Below, piece after piece: positions 55,350 to 64,000 of a stretch of DNA of 64,000 nucleotides. Every line of letters begins with the position of its first letter. The stretch's first letter is position 1. The notes below the pieces were generated by a model. It saw only the letters and a program-made list of their open reading frames with translations, made no database searches and was not told where the DNA came from. The stretch covers positions 789,190-853,189 of the forward strand of contig NZ_LT160639.1 of assembly GCF_900048895.1 (NCBI RefSeq), written 5' to 3'. The position numbers were made by a program, and so were the translations under genes. The DNA comes from Neglectibacter timonensis. GTDB taxonomy: Bacteria; Bacillota; Clostridia; Oscillospirales; Acutalibacteraceae.

Positions 55350-57050
55350 ATGATGAAGAGCAAACGCGTTATTCCAGCCATTCTCTCATTGACTATCACA
55401 GTGAGCCTGCTAACCGCCTGCCAACCACAAGCAGCTTCGTCCAAGCTCCCGGAACTATCAAAGAACTCCACGGTTTCGGAGACGGTTGAGGAAAACGGCT
55501 CCCGCGAGCTTGTGGGCAACACCTACAAAACTGGCTTGCCGATTATCAAGGATCCAGAAAAGTTCCGCATTGTTGTAGAGCATCATCCCATGGATAAATC
55601 AAAAAGCTTCAATGAAAAAGAAATTGTCAGGCAGCTTCAAGAGGAAACTGGTATCGAAATAGAATGGAAGGAGATACTTTCCAGCGATCTAGACCAAAAA
55701 ATACCCCTGTTGCTGGCTTCTGATTTACCAGATGCCTTTCTTGGCGGCTTCACACTAAGCGACGCTAATTTTGCTAAAAATCTGAAAAGCTTTGTCAGCA
55801 TTGAGCCTTATATGAACGACGGCTGGATGCCCAATGTGCTGAACTCCTACAAAAAGGCTAGCGAATTAATCGGATTTGACGTAAAAGACCAGCTTTCCAG
55901 ACAGACGGACGGCAACATCTACTCCCTAATCGGCGGAAGCCTTACCTCCAACGATTCTTCCGTCACTGGCGTTCAATTTATCAATACAAGATGGCTGAAA
56001 AATGTCGGCTTGGAAATTCCCAAGACGCAGGATGAATTTTATGCAGTTCTAAAGGCTTTCAAAGAGAAGGACGCAAATGGGAACGGCGACTCGAACGATG
56101 AAATCCCCCTGGAATTCTGTAACAATTTTTGGGCCGGAAACATTAAGGATATGTTTGGCTATTGGGGATTTACCGGCTACTATAACGTAGAAGACGGCAA
56201 GGTTATCCCTACCATGAACACAGAAGATTTTAAGAACGCCTTAGTTTTTTATAATAAGCTTGCCAACGAAGGCCTATTGGACGTAGAAGGATTTTCACAG
56301 ACCAGGGAACAGTTCTCTTCTAAAGTGAAGCAAGGAAAGGTCGGCATATCTCTGTTTTGGTCCCCGGTGGAGTTCATCAGCGACGATTCAGCTCTGGATT
56401 ACAAATTCATGCCGCCCTTTGCTGCAAATGGCTATAGTGGGAAACCCCAGTTAAGGGGCCGTTACAACAAGGTTTCCACTCAAAACAATTCCTTCGTGAT
56501 CACCACCAAGTGCAAAAACCCCACCGCGCTTCTGAGATGGTGGGATTATATCGCTACTGATTCCTTTACCAGAAACGAATTCTATTACGGCCCCATCAAA
56601 TCCGAACAAAACCCCACCGGGCTTTTTGAAGAAAAGGATGGAAAATACACAGTACTGACGGATGGCGATTATTCGGTCGATTTTTCCTTTGAAAATGCCA
56701 AATATACCTATCAGATCAACAACAGTGTTCCTCTTGCCATGCCTGAAGAAATCGCGCAAATCCCGGCAGACCCCAATTCTCCCCTCGGTATTCGAAAAGT
56801 CACTTGTGATGAAGCAATTGAATTTCTTCCCAAGGACGGACTTCCTTATCGGAATCAGCCCGCTGATAAGAGCGCGGAGTTTGCCTTGAAGACCACCGAT
56901 CTCAGCGGATTTATCGACAACTTTATTGCCACCAGCATTGTAGACGGCGTAACTGACGCCTCTTGGAACAAATACGTGGAGGATTTGGATAAATACAATT
57001 ACGGCTACTATATCCAGTATTATCAAGATTTCCTCGATGGAAAATTCTAA
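55350..57050 (+). CDS. Extracellular sugar-binding lipoprotein (LplA-like)
   Basis: This 566-aa protein has a signal peptide with lipobox LLTAC. The solute-binding fold carries the calcium-like loop DANGNGDSNDEIPL, as in the homolog at 36732. It should feed the two permeases just upstream. AAAGGAG lies 7 nt before the start. The ligand is probably the same class of oligosaccharide that the beta-helix proteins process (inference). Confidence 0.92.
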   Translation: MMKSKRVIPAILSLTITVSLLTACQPQAASSKLPELSKNSTVSETVEENGSRELVGNTYKTGLPIIKDPEKFRIVVEHHPMDKSKSFNEKEIVRQLQEETGIEIEWKEILSSDLDQKIPLLLASDLPDAFLGGFTLSDANFAKNLKSFVSIEPYMNDGWMPNVLNSYKKASELIGFDVKDQLSRQTDGNIYSLIGGSLTSNDSSVTGVQFINTRWLKNVGLEIPKTQDEFYAVLKAFKEKDANGNGDSNDEIPLEFCNNFWAGNIKDMFGYWGFTGYYNVEDGKVIPTMNTEDFKNALVFYNKLANEGLLDVEGFSQTREQFSSKVKQGKVGISLFWSPVEFISDDSALDYKFMPPFAANGYSGKPQLRGRYNKVSTQNNSFVITTKCKNPTALLRWWDYIATDSFTRNEFYYGPIKSEQNPTGLFEEKDGKYTVLTDGDYSVDFSFENAKYTYQINNSVPLAMPEEIAQIPADPNSPLGIRKVTCDEAIEFLPKDGLPYRNQPADKSAEFALKTTDLSGFIDNFIATSIVDGVTDASWNKYVEDLDKYNYGYYIQYYQDFLDGKF

Positions 57051-57082
57051 ACTGCAGTACTAAAAATTGAGTAGTAACTGCA

Positions 57083-57124
57083 AAGTAGCCTGCTATTGGG
57101 ATGGTCCACAATGGCAGGCTACTT
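57083..57124 (+). terminator. Intercistronic hairpin after the binding protein
   Basis: AAGTAGCCTGC pairs with GCAGGCTACTT around an inner ATTG/CAAT stem. No T run follows, so it may stabilise the binding-protein mRNA or attenuate the MFS gene instead of fully terminating. Confidence 0.5.
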
Positions 57125-57147
57125 GTCAGTCAGCAGGTGTGAAAATA

Positions 57148-58299
57148 GTGAAAAAGAGCATTCTGTTTTATTGGATGAATATCATGCTCTATAGCATGAT
57201 TACCCTGTACAACTCCTACATTCCGTTAAAGCTTTCTTTTCTCGGTGAGGCAAGGAAGGGGTTGCTGCTTACGGTTTCTCCTGCCGTATCGCTTCTCGCA
57301 CCCTTGCTGTGGGGCGTCCTCGCGGATAGGATGACGTACAGGAAAAGGCTGCTTTCCGCACTGTGTATTTTAAGTTCCGTTTTCTTTCTGGTTATCTGTA
57401 CTAACGTCTCCTATCCGGTCCTTTTCTCCGCCATCCTCTTCTACGCCTTTTTCTCTTCCTCCTACGGAGGCCTGTCCGACACGCTCACCCTGGGATATTG
57501 CAATCAATACGGTCTTCCCTATGGCCGCATCCGGCTGATGGGAACTCTAGGCTATGGGATTTTTGCCGTTCTGTCGGGCGCGCTCATTAAACTCTCTGCA
57601 AATTTTCTTCCAGCGCTGTATCTTATTTTAGCATCTACCACAGCCTGCATTATCCTCCCGCTCCCCGAGGAGTCCAATCGGAACCCCGCTGCTTCCCGCT
57701 CACGGAAGGAGTGCCGCCCCAAAAAATCACAAAGAATCCGGCCCCCGCACTTCGCCTTGATCTTATTTCTTGTCTTTGCAGTTCACTTTCCCCTGACCTA
57801 TTTCTACAGCTTTTACTCCGAATATTTTGTTTACCAATTAGGGTACCCCACATGGTATTGGGGGCTGATTGTTTTTTCAACCGTCCTGGGAGAGATACCC
57901 TTGTTGATCAATCTCGACCGGCTTACTTTCCGTTTCAGCCTCAAAGCCATCCTTTCCGCAGCCGGGATCCTGACTGTTCTTCGGTATCTTCTGTTGATAT
58001 TCCTGCACAGCTTCCCGCTCCTTCTTCTCATTTGCTTCTCCACCGGCTATGCCACCACCATGGCGTTTTACTCTGCCACAAAGTATTTGTTAAAACGAAT
58101 TTCAAACCAATATAGAGCCACAGGCCAGGCCATACTTTACTCTGTCACAGCTTTGAGCGGTATTCTGGCAAATCTGCTGGGTGGAATGGCCGCAAACCGG
58201 TTTGGTATTAGAAATGGTCTGATTCTATCCGTAATTCTGCCTATGGCCGCAACCCTCTGCATCTTAGGGCGCCGCTTCCAAATCCAAACAAACGGGTAG
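57148..58299 (+). CDS. MFS transporter
   Basis: This 383-aa protein has 12 predicted TM segments, the loop-2 motif GVLADRMTYRKRL and a central basic loop (SRSRKECRPKKSQR). The overall design resembles the MFS_1-like/sugar or nucleoside symporter group; the substrate is unknown. GTG 57148 with AGCAGGTG upstream is the likely start; the open frame to 57067 crosses the hairpin and lacks a site. It is the last gene of the second ABC operon. Confidence 0.85.
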   Translation: MKKSILFYWMNIMLYSMITLYNSYIPLKLSFLGEARKGLLLTVSPAVSLLAPLLWGVLADRMTYRKRLLSALCILSSVFFLVICTNVSYPVLFSAILFYAFFSSSYGGLSDTLTLGYCNQYGLPYGRIRLMGTLGYGIFAVLSGALIKLSANFLPALYLILASTTACIILPLPEESNRNPAASRSRKECRPKKSQRIRPPHFALILFLVFAVHFPLTYFYSFYSEYFVYQLGYPTWYWGLIVFSTVLGEIPLLINLDRLTFRFSLKAILSAAGILTVLRYLLLIFLHSFPLLLLICFSTGYATTMAFYSATKYLLKRISNQYRATGQAILYSVTALSGILANLLGGMAANRFGIRNGLILSVILPMAATLCILGRRFQIQTNG

Positions 58300-58491
58300 G
58301 GTTTAGGATTCAAAATCAAAATTCCTGTAAAAGCAGATTCTCTTTTCCCATTTCAATCCTCACTTTCCTGGCCTATTTTCCGTCCGGATTTCGTAACATG
58401 TTATAGCCTCCATGCCTGAAGAATTCTCCCATAGTTGTGGGCAGGATCGTATTTTTCGGAATCGTTGGAACTTTCTCCTGTCTAGAGGTGC

Positions 58492-58524
58492 AAAAAGAGA
58501 GCCCGGCGTGGTGCCGGGCTCTCT
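58492..58524 (-). terminator. Terminator of the dehydrogenase/isomerase operon
   Basis: Perfect arms AGAGAGCCCGGC and GCCGGGCTCTCT, followed on the minus strand by TTTTTG. Confidence 0.92.
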
Positions 58525-58541
58525 TCCGTATTTTTCCTTTC

Positions 58542-59375
58542 TTACAGGCCCAGCACGTCCCGGATATAGATGCGGGAAACTTCAGCTGAATGGAAGTTGC
58601 ACACCTCCGGCCGATCCAGCTCCACACAAAGAACGCCGTCAAAGCCCTCTTCCTCCAGCGCAGCCTTCACCGCCGGGAAATTGACGGTGCCGTGTCCCAG
58701 GGCGCGGAAGCTACCCATCTTTTGCGGCCCCTCCGCCTTGGACAGCGCATAGGTATCCACATCCTTCAGATGCATATAGGCAATACGGCTGCCATACTGA
58801 TGGATCAGTTCTACTGGGCAGATCCCTGCCAATGTGGTATGCGCTGTATCGAGGCAGAAAGAGACATATTCCGGGTTGGTATGAGCGGCAAAGTAATCAA
58901 TATCGCTCTGAGAAAATACGCAGGTGCCATAATGGGGATGGAAACAGACTGTGATTCCCTTCTCCTTGGCATACTCGCCCAACCGGTTGGTAATCTCACA
59001 CATCTTGTCGACCATCTCCGGATTGGTGGGCCGCTCAGAAGGACCGTCATCTCCAAAGCCGCCGTTCTGGCAATTGTACCATTTTCCTCCGATCTCAGCC
59101 AAGAAATCGATCTGCTGCTTGGCAGTCTCCAGGGATTTCTCCACATCAAAGGTAAAGTGGCCGTACAGGTTGCAGAGGTTGACGCCGCAGTCCTTTGCCA
59201 GCTGTACCAGCTCCTGGGGGTCCTCCGCATAATAATCTCGGATAAAAGCGAAGTTCTCCACATAATCGTAGCCCAGAAATTTGCACTCACGGAACGACTG
59301 TTCCAACAGGTGCTTTGCCGCCTCGGGCTCGTGGCTGGTGATCCAGGTCCATCCGGTGTAAGCAACTTTCATCAT
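58542..59375 (-). CDS. Sugar phosphate isomerase/epimerase-like TIM barrel
   Basis: This 277-aa protein is of the AP_endonuc_2/IolE-type xylose-isomerase-like family. It shows ITVCFHPHYG, VSFCLDTAHT, IAYMHLKDVD and a final GVLCVELDR, which supply the usual metal-binding Glu/Asp/His set. It is probably cytoplasmic and probably isomerises or dehydrates the product of the adjacent dehydrogenase; the substrate is unknown. The start is ATG 59375 or the next ATG. Confidence 0.88.
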   Translation of the reverse strand: MMKVAYTGWTWITSHEPEAAKHLLEQSFRECKFLGYDYVENFAFIRDYYAEDPQELVQLAKDCGVNLCNLYGHFTFDVEKSLETAKQQIDFLAEIGGKWYNCQNGGFGDDGPSERPTNPEMVDKMCEITNRLGEYAKEKGITVCFHPHYGTCVFSQSDIDYFAAHTNPEYVSFCLDTAHTTLAGICPVELIHQYGSRIAYMHLKDVDTYALSKAEGPQKMGSFRALGHGTVNFPAVKAALEEEGFDGVLCVELDRPEVCNFHSAEVSRIYIRDVLGL

Positions 59376-59399
59376 TGTAAATTCCTCCTAAACTATGTT

Positions 59400-60605
59400 T
59401 CAGTCATCCAAAATGCCGTGCATGGGATTGTTCTGCATCGGCGCGGTACGGGTGTATTTTGTGGTCAAAGGGATATACTCCCCTTTTTCGCAGGACTTGC
59501 TGAAGCTGGTCAGGATCTCCAGCACATGGTGCTGCTGCTGGCAGTTGGCACGGAAGTCGCGGCCTGTGCGAAGCGACTTGCAGAGGTCGGAAAGCCCCAA
59601 CGCACGGGAATTTTCGCAATAATCAAACATCAGGGGGATTTCCTTGTATCCATCATAGAAGCTGGGAGTGCTGTGACGCATCAAACCCGGATCGATTTTT
59701 GCCGTGGCCGCTTGATCCTCAGGACGTAGCAGCAGCACGGGGCCGCCAAACGTGTTGGGATCCGGTACAACCAGGGTGCCTCGGGTTCCATAGACCTCAA
59801 ACCGCGCCTGCGCGCTGGGCCCGTAGTAGACGTCGAACGTGGTGAAAATCTGGGCGATCGCCCCGCTTGAAAACAGGATATTCCCTGTCAGATAGGTGTC
59901 CACATCCACATCCACCACCTCGCCGCAATGGGGAGCAGATGTGATGATGCGCCGCTCAAAAGATTTCTTTGTCATTCCCATTACACCCTTGGCCTCGCCC
60001 AAAAGCTGCACCAGGGCCGTCACATAATAGGGTCCCATGTCCATCATGGGGCCGCCGCCCCGCTTATAGTAGAATTCGGGATCCGGATGCCAGGTTTCAT
60101 GGCCGTGGCAAACCATAGCACAGTTGGCGCCGATCACATCGCCGATCATCCCGCTGTCAATCACCTTCCGGGCCGTCTGAATTCCTGCACCCATAAAGGT
60201 ATCCGGCGCTCCGCCCATGCGCAGGCCCTTCTTTGCGGCAAGCTCCATCAGCTCGTCCGCTTCCTGCATGTCTACGGCCAGGGGTTTTTCAGAAAATACA
60301 TGCTTGCCGTGCAGCAGTGCCTGCTTCGTGACCTCATAGTGCTCATAGGGCCGTGTCAGGTTCAGAATCACTTCCACCTCCGGGTCCTCAAACGCCTCAA
60401 ACATGTCGGCATAAATTTTGGGCGTGACTACAGGCGCGCCCTTTTCCTGCTCCGCCTTCACGTACTCCAAACCCTTCTGGGCCCGCTCCGGAATCAGATC
60501 GCAGACGCCGCAAAGCTCTACCTCCCGAAAGGTGTTTGTGATGTTTTCGAGATAAATTCCGCTGATGGCGCCTACGCCGATCATGGCAACTTTTACTGGT
60601 TTCAT
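59400..60605 (-). CDS. Gfo/Idh/MocA-family oxidoreductase
   Basis: This 401-aa protein has an N-terminal NAD(P) Rossmann fold (MIGVGAISGIYLENI), the EKPLAVD motif (near residue 105) and a C-terminal substrate domain with GGGPMMDMGPYY. It oxidises or reduces a sugar or inositol derivative. It is followed by the TIM-barrel gene 24 nt later and shares its terminator. Co-operation with the nearby ABC system is inferred. Confidence 0.93.
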   Translation of the reverse strand: MKPVKVAMIGVGAISGIYLENITNTFREVELCGVCDLIPERAQKGLEYVKAEQEKGAPVVTPKIYADMFEAFEDPEVEVILNLTRPYEHYEVTKQALLHGKHVFSEKPLAVDMQEADELMELAAKKGLRMGGAPDTFMGAGIQTARKVIDSGMIGDVIGANCAMVCHGHETWHPDPEFYYKRGGGPMMDMGPYYVTALVQLLGEAKGVMGMTKKSFERRIITSAPHCGEVVDVDVDTYLTGNILFSSGAIAQIFTTFDVYYGPSAQARFEVYGTRGTLVVPDPNTFGGPVLLLRPEDQAATAKIDPGLMRHSTPSFYDGYKEIPLMFDYCENSRALGLSDLCKSLRTGRDFRANCQQQHHVLEILTSFSKSCEKGEYIPLTTKYTRTAPMQNNPMHGILDD

Positions 60606-60799
60606 ATCCTATCGTCCCCTTCCTTCCCACATTGGAAAAGCTCCAGGCAAAGCCCCCCATGCTCTTATCAGCATCATAGCATTCCTTGCATAAAATTGCA
60701 TGCCAAAAGGATAGTTTTTTATGCCAATAATTGCTGTAACCTTATTTCTATCCCATCCTTTTCATTTTCTGGAGAGTCTTTCTCTCACGCAAAGACCTG

Positions 60800-60828
60800 T
60801 TGACACTGTCTGAGAAAAAGCGTACGAT
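60800..60828 (+). promoter_or_regulatory. Promoter of the serine hydrolase gene
   Basis: TTGACA (60800-60805), 17 nt, TACGAT (60823-60828), about 80 nt upstream of the ATG at 60914. The -35 contains the TTG that would start a longer reading, which argues against that start. The rest of 60606-60913 holds direct ATGCCAA repeats near 60700-60725 and no gene. Confidence 0.75.
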
Positions 60829-60913
60829 AGAAAATAATTTAGCAAATATTCTTGGGGGAAAGAAACAGTCTTGTCTCCCGGAAACTATTTTTGCTGTCAA
60901 GGGAGGAAATTTG

Positions 60914-62074
60914 ATGTCAAATTTTGATGATCTGGATCGACTGCTGAAAACCTTTTCTGAAAAGACCGTGCCCGGCTGCGGCTGCGCCGTCGCACAGCAC
61001 GGAAAAATCCTCTATGAAGGGTATTCGGGCTATGCTGATCTAGAGCGGGGCATACCCATCACGGAAGATACGGTTTATCGGCTGTTTTCTATGACAAAAA
61101 TCATCGTCTGCACCGCGGCTATGATCCAATTTGAGCGCGGCAAATTTCTTTTAAACGAGCCTTACTCACAGTACTTTCCCGAATACCGGGACACCCAAGT
61201 TGCTTCTGTGCTCCCCAACGGCGAAATCCGGGTGAAGCCTGCCCAAAATCCCATCCTGATACGCCACACCTTCAATATGTCCAATGGCCTGCCCTACCCC
61301 AATTCCTCTCATTACACTGACTTGCAGATGAGAGAAGTCCGCAAAACGCTGACCAACAGGATCGGGAAATACACCCTGCAGGATGACGTGCGCGCTATGG
61401 GCAAGGTGCCTGTAAGGTTCGAGCCCGGCAGCCATTGGCTCTATGGCTTTGGACATGAAATGGTTGCTGCTTTGGTGGAGGAGACGTCCGGCATGTCTAT
61501 CGGAGAATTTCTCAAAAAAGAAATCTTCGAACCCTTGGGGATGGAGAGTACCGGTTACCGCTATTTTGGCAATATGCGGGAAAGGATGGCAAAAATGTAC
61601 CGTCCTAACGGCGATGGTACCTACACTTTAATGGAAGGATCGTTGGACGCCAATCACGAGCCTGACGCCGTATATGAAGGCGGAGGCGCCGGACTGTTCT
61701 CCACCGTGAAGGATTACCTGAAATTCACGCAGATGCTTGCCAACGGCGGCAATTATAACGGTACACAGATCATCGGCCGGAAAACTATTGATCTGATGCG
61801 CCGAAACATGCTCAACGACGTCCAACTCCAGGACTTCCGGAATTCCTATCTGGAAGGGTACGGCTATGGACTGGGGGTGAGGACGATGATGGAGCCTGCC
61901 GGTGCAGGCAATCTGTCCGTGGGAGAGTTCGGTTGGACCGGCGTGGCCGGTACCTGGACCTCAATCGATCCCTCCGAAGGCGTCTCTGTTGTCTACATGC
62001 ACCAGACCGATCCCAACAATGAGGAGTACCACCATCACCGTGTGCGGGCGGTCGCCTACGGCTGTATCCAATAG
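60914..62074 (+). CDS. Beta-lactamase-family (class C-like) serine hydrolase
   Basis: This 386-aa protein has the SxxK nucleophile Ser59 in FSMTKI, a YGFGH segment in place of YxN, and a late GWTG in place of KTG. This is typical of EstB-like esterases rather than true lactamases. There is no signal peptide, so it may deacylate imported sugars or act on small esters. GGGAGG precedes ATG 60914. It is monocistronic with a terminator. Confidence 0.88.
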   Translation: MSNFDDLDRLLKTFSEKTVPGCGCAVAQHGKILYEGYSGYADLERGIPITEDTVYRLFSMTKIIVCTAAMIQFERGKFLLNEPYSQYFPEYRDTQVASVLPNGEIRVKPAQNPILIRHTFNMSNGLPYPNSSHYTDLQMREVRKTLTNRIGKYTLQDDVRAMGKVPVRFEPGSHWLYGFGHEMVAALVEETSGMSIGEFLKKEIFEPLGMESTGYRYFGNMRERMAKMYRPNGDGTYTLMEGSLDANHEPDAVYEGGGAGLFSTVKDYLKFTQMLANGGNYNGTQIIGRKTIDLMRRNMLNDVQLQDFRNSYLEGYGYGLGVRTMMEPAGAGNLSVGEFGWTGVAGTWTSIDPSEGVSVVYMHQTDPNNEEYHHHRVRAVAYGCIQ

Positions 62075-62094
62075 CAATATCAACATTTATGAAA

Positions 62095-62139
62095 GAAGCG
62101 AGGCTGTAGAGACGTTATCTCCATAGCCTCGCTTCTTTC
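62095..62139 (+). terminator. Terminator of the serine hydrolase gene
   Basis: Arms GAAGCGAGGCT and AGCCTCGCTTC, then TTTCC; the T run is short. Confidence 0.75.
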
Positions 62140-62738
62140 CAACTTGTCTGCCGGACCCTGCGGCTGAACCCCACTCTTTTCCAGTCCGCTGCATACGCTG
62201 CAGACCCTTTTCCATCTCCAGCCATCAAAATCAAGGGGGAGGAAAAGAAATAAAAAGTAGTATTACACAAACGAAAAAGTTGCGAACCCGCATGACTTCT
62301 GGACTTACAGCAACTTACCGTTTGCTTTTTCAATTGGTTTTTTGACGCTTTGGTGCCCAAATGGTGCCCAGATTTCACTCACAGATATAAAGAGGTACAG
62401 GAAAATATAACAAACTATAAGATAGCACATCATTTTATTGGTGTTTTGTAAAGGAGTTACAAGCTCCTTTGAAGCTTTCAAGGGTATTTACTCGCCCACC
62501 TTAAGATGTGCTTTGAAATCCGCTTGTAGCAAGGTTTTTTTAGCCTCTACTGCGTAACTTATGTATCCTATAATAGCAGAGGGCGAAAGCATACTTTGCG
62601 GTTAGCAAAAACAACTACGCCCATCTTTATTACCCGACAGGCATAGACAACTAGCACGGTCAATGGCGGTGTGTACAGTACCGTTCATCTTTCTATGAAG
62701 GGGACAACTGGATTGAGTTATATGCTCATAATAGAAAA
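62140..62738. other. AT-rich intergenic stretch, possible insertion scar
   Basis: No intact gene is seen. Composition becomes more AT-rich after about 62240. A repeated GGTGCCCA (62351-62370) and several short stop-filled readings suggest decayed foreign DNA. No paired direct repeats or integrase could be confirmed. Confidence 0.35.
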
Positions 62739-63476
62739 TTATTTTTTCGCCTTAATCAAAAGAAAATCTGGTTTGTGAATATATCTCTTATATGACGGGT
62801 ATTGGTTCATAATTTCTTTACTTGGTATAGGCTCAAGCATTTTATTGATGATAAAACCTGCATTTGAAAGAGAATTTATAATACTCGACATGGTGCGATG
62901 ATATTTTATTACTCCATCAACTATCCACGTCACTTTTCTCTCTCCTTCAAGCGCATATGTGGTTAAATTGTAATGAATACGCTCGTTTTCTTCATTGCAT
63001 GTCCAATAGTTTTGCGTTAACAGAGCGGTTGTCAACGGATGTTCCTGCGAAAAGATAAAATAACCACCTTGATTCAACAGGTTATAGACATCTTTAATCA
63101 GTTTATCAAAATCCTCTATATAATGAACTGCAAGCGAACTGAAAATTACATCATATTTTTCTGCAATTTCATTTAAATCGGTCATACTTTTATTGATGTA
63201 TTTAATATTCGGTGAAGTGTTTTCGTTCTCTGCAACTTCAAGCATTTTTACTGATATATCAAGCCCAGTAACGCTTGAAGCTCCCATTTTGATAAACTCT
63301 ACACAGTTTTCACCATAACCGCATCCAATATCAAGAATGGATTTATTTTGCAGATTTGGTGAAAGACTGAAAAGTGCTGGCTTTTCGACAATGTCATTCG
63401 CCGCAGACGGGTTGCTTCTTAACTTTTTATACCCATCGAAAAATATTTGATTGTCATAAATGTTTTGATTGCTCAT
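62739..63476 (-). CDS. SAM-dependent class I methyltransferase, AT-rich
   Basis: This 245-aa protein has motif I LDIGCGYGENCVEF (near residue 48), the acidic GLDIS loop, and IFSSLAVHYIEDF (motif IV region), a Methyltransf_11/25-type fold. The substrate is unknown. Codon use is AT-rich and unlike the GC-rich neighbours, a sign of recent acquisition. No partner gene is visible. Confidence 0.88.
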   Translation of the reverse strand: MSNQNIYDNQIFFDGYKKLRSNPSAANDIVEKPALFSLSPNLQNKSILDIGCGYGENCVEFIKMGASSVTGLDISVKMLEVAENENTSPNIKYINKSMTDLNEIAEKYDVIFSSLAVHYIEDFDKLIKDVYNLLNQGGYFIFSQEHPLTTALLTQNYWTCNEENERIHYNLTTYALEGERKVTWIVDGVIKYHRTMSSIINSLSNAGFIINKMLEPIPSKEIMNQYPSYKRYIHKPDFLLIKAKK

Positions 63477-63834
63477 AGCTTCTATCCCCTATTATAACTT
63501 CCGATTATTACTCCTTATTATCTCATATCTTGTTTTGTATTTCAATGTTATTCCGTAAGCCTACACGGATAGCCATTTGCATAAAAATGAAAGGGGGGTT
63601 GGGATTATCCCAACAAGACATTTTTAGGAAGAGGGTACCCTCTTCCTATGCTTGCTACGGAACAGTCCTTTTCTCGGCGGTGGATTATCGGAAAGGAACA
63701 GAATGGAAAGGACATCCCAACAACGAACAGCAAGGCAATTTCAGACATTATACCAGTATTTAGGAATCGGCACAACCGAACCAGTTCAAACTGCAGCGCT
63801 TCTCATTCCTACTAGATAAAGTAATAGAGCGGAA
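63477..63834. other. Region between the methyltransferase and the rRNA terminator
   Basis: It has a perfect 22-bp palindrome at 63626-63647 (half AGGAAGAGGGT) next to a T tract, and a short plus-strand reading from ATG 63703 (MERTSQQRTARQF, 38 codons). I do not recognise a gene. Confidence 0.35.
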
Positions 63835-63864
63835 ATAAAAAATCCCATCCGAATGGATGGGATT
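63835..63864 (-). terminator. rRNA operon terminator
   Basis: AATCCCATCC and GGATGGGATT form a perfect stem with loop ATTC, then TTTTATTT on the minus strand. It is about 115 nt downstream of the 23S 3' end. Confidence 0.88.
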
Positions 63865-63980
63865 AAAAAAGGGAGAATACCCTAAAAACTGAATAAAGGA
63901 AGAAGCGAGAAAGAGATCGAAGTGGGGAGACAAAATCAGAAGAAAATGTCTCAAAGAAGCCTGACCTAAAAGAAAGCTAT

Positions 63981-64000
63981 GGTCAAGCCCTCGGCCTATT
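63981..64000 (-). rRNA. 23S rRNA, 3' end only
   Basis: On the minus strand AATAGGCCGAGGGCTTGACC matches the conserved 3' end of bacterial 23S rRNA. The gene continues beyond the right edge. No 5S sequence is seen between here and the terminator at 63835. Confidence 0.85.

Noticed and set aside
60800..60913. N-terminal extension of the serine hydrolase from TTG 60800
   Set aside because: The codon is part of a TTGACA -35 box, and ATG 60914 has a clear GGGAGG site.
62270..62400. Possible integrase tail or tRNA fragment (a GGGTTCGCAAC segment on the minus strand)
   Set aside because: No complete tRNA fold and no integrase catalytic motif could be built from it.

Overview
The window looks like a chromosome segment of a moderately GC-rich Clostridia member, most likely a gut Oscillospiraceae/Ruminococcaceae-type bacterium. 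This is an inference from gene content: an IspH-ribosomal protein S1 fusion, a cmk-plsC-ispH/rpsA cluster, a T-box-controlled stand-alone TrpB2, an Mbeg1-like hydrolase, an SLH-anchored L,D-transpeptidase, and two ATPase-less LplABC-type sugar uptake systems paired with membrane-bound AraC regulators. No tRNA gene, CRISPR array or complete mobile element was found.

Layout. 1-9150: sensing and regulation. It holds a hybrid histidine kinase cut by the left edge, a regulator with two GntR winged helices, a Fic protein whose catalytic His is replaced by Arg, a Trp T-box with trpB2, and a promoter plus structured leader RNA before an AgrC-like kinase. 9255-21700: mostly minus-strand housekeeping. 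It holds secDF, ispH-rpsA, plsC, a nucleotidyltransferase-Cmk fusion, a BaiN/HI0933-type flavoprotein, an RpiR regulator, a small membrane protein behind a 99-bp tandem repeat, a J-domain protein with a DUF5685 partner, and a second candidate ncRNA. 21755-28817: uvrB, an SGNH-like membrane protein and uvrA in one minus-strand run, then radC. 29148-33112: a PAS protein, the Mbeg1-like hydrolase and the cell-wall transpeptidase.

33232-43724: a decayed MATE exporter, a five-gene minus-strand glycan operon (permease, permease, binding lipoprotein, GH39-like hydrolase, DMT exporter) divergent from its likely AraC-type regulator, and an msrAB gene with two frameshifts. 43821-46444: a small phage-derived island (terminase small subunit, sigma-like activator, two small proteins) facing an S24 repressor across an operator-rich gap. 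46595-62139: a second glycan region with a GH36-like alpha-galactosidase, another membrane-bound AraC regulator, two paralogous beta-helix proteins, a second LplBC/binding-protein set, an MFS transporter, a sugar isomerase-like TIM barrel, a Gfo/Idh/MocA dehydrogenase and a serine hydrolase. 62140-64000: an AT-rich stretch with an acquired-looking methyltransferase, an rRNA terminator, and the last ~20 nt of a 23S rRNA gene on the minus strand.

How the parts work together. The two carbohydrate regions fit Gram-positive utilisation loci: oligosaccharides are imported by lipoprotein-dependent ABC permeases that borrow an ATPase from elsewhere, cut inside the cell by hydrolases or lyases without signal peptides, and oxidised or isomerised. 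The most unusual items are the Fic H-to-R change, two gene fusions that each keep an internal Shine-Dalgarno site, the leader RNA at 7568-7835, the 99-bp palindromic repeats, the perfect 56-bp palindrome between convergent genes, and the lack of a 5S gene between the 23S end and its terminator.
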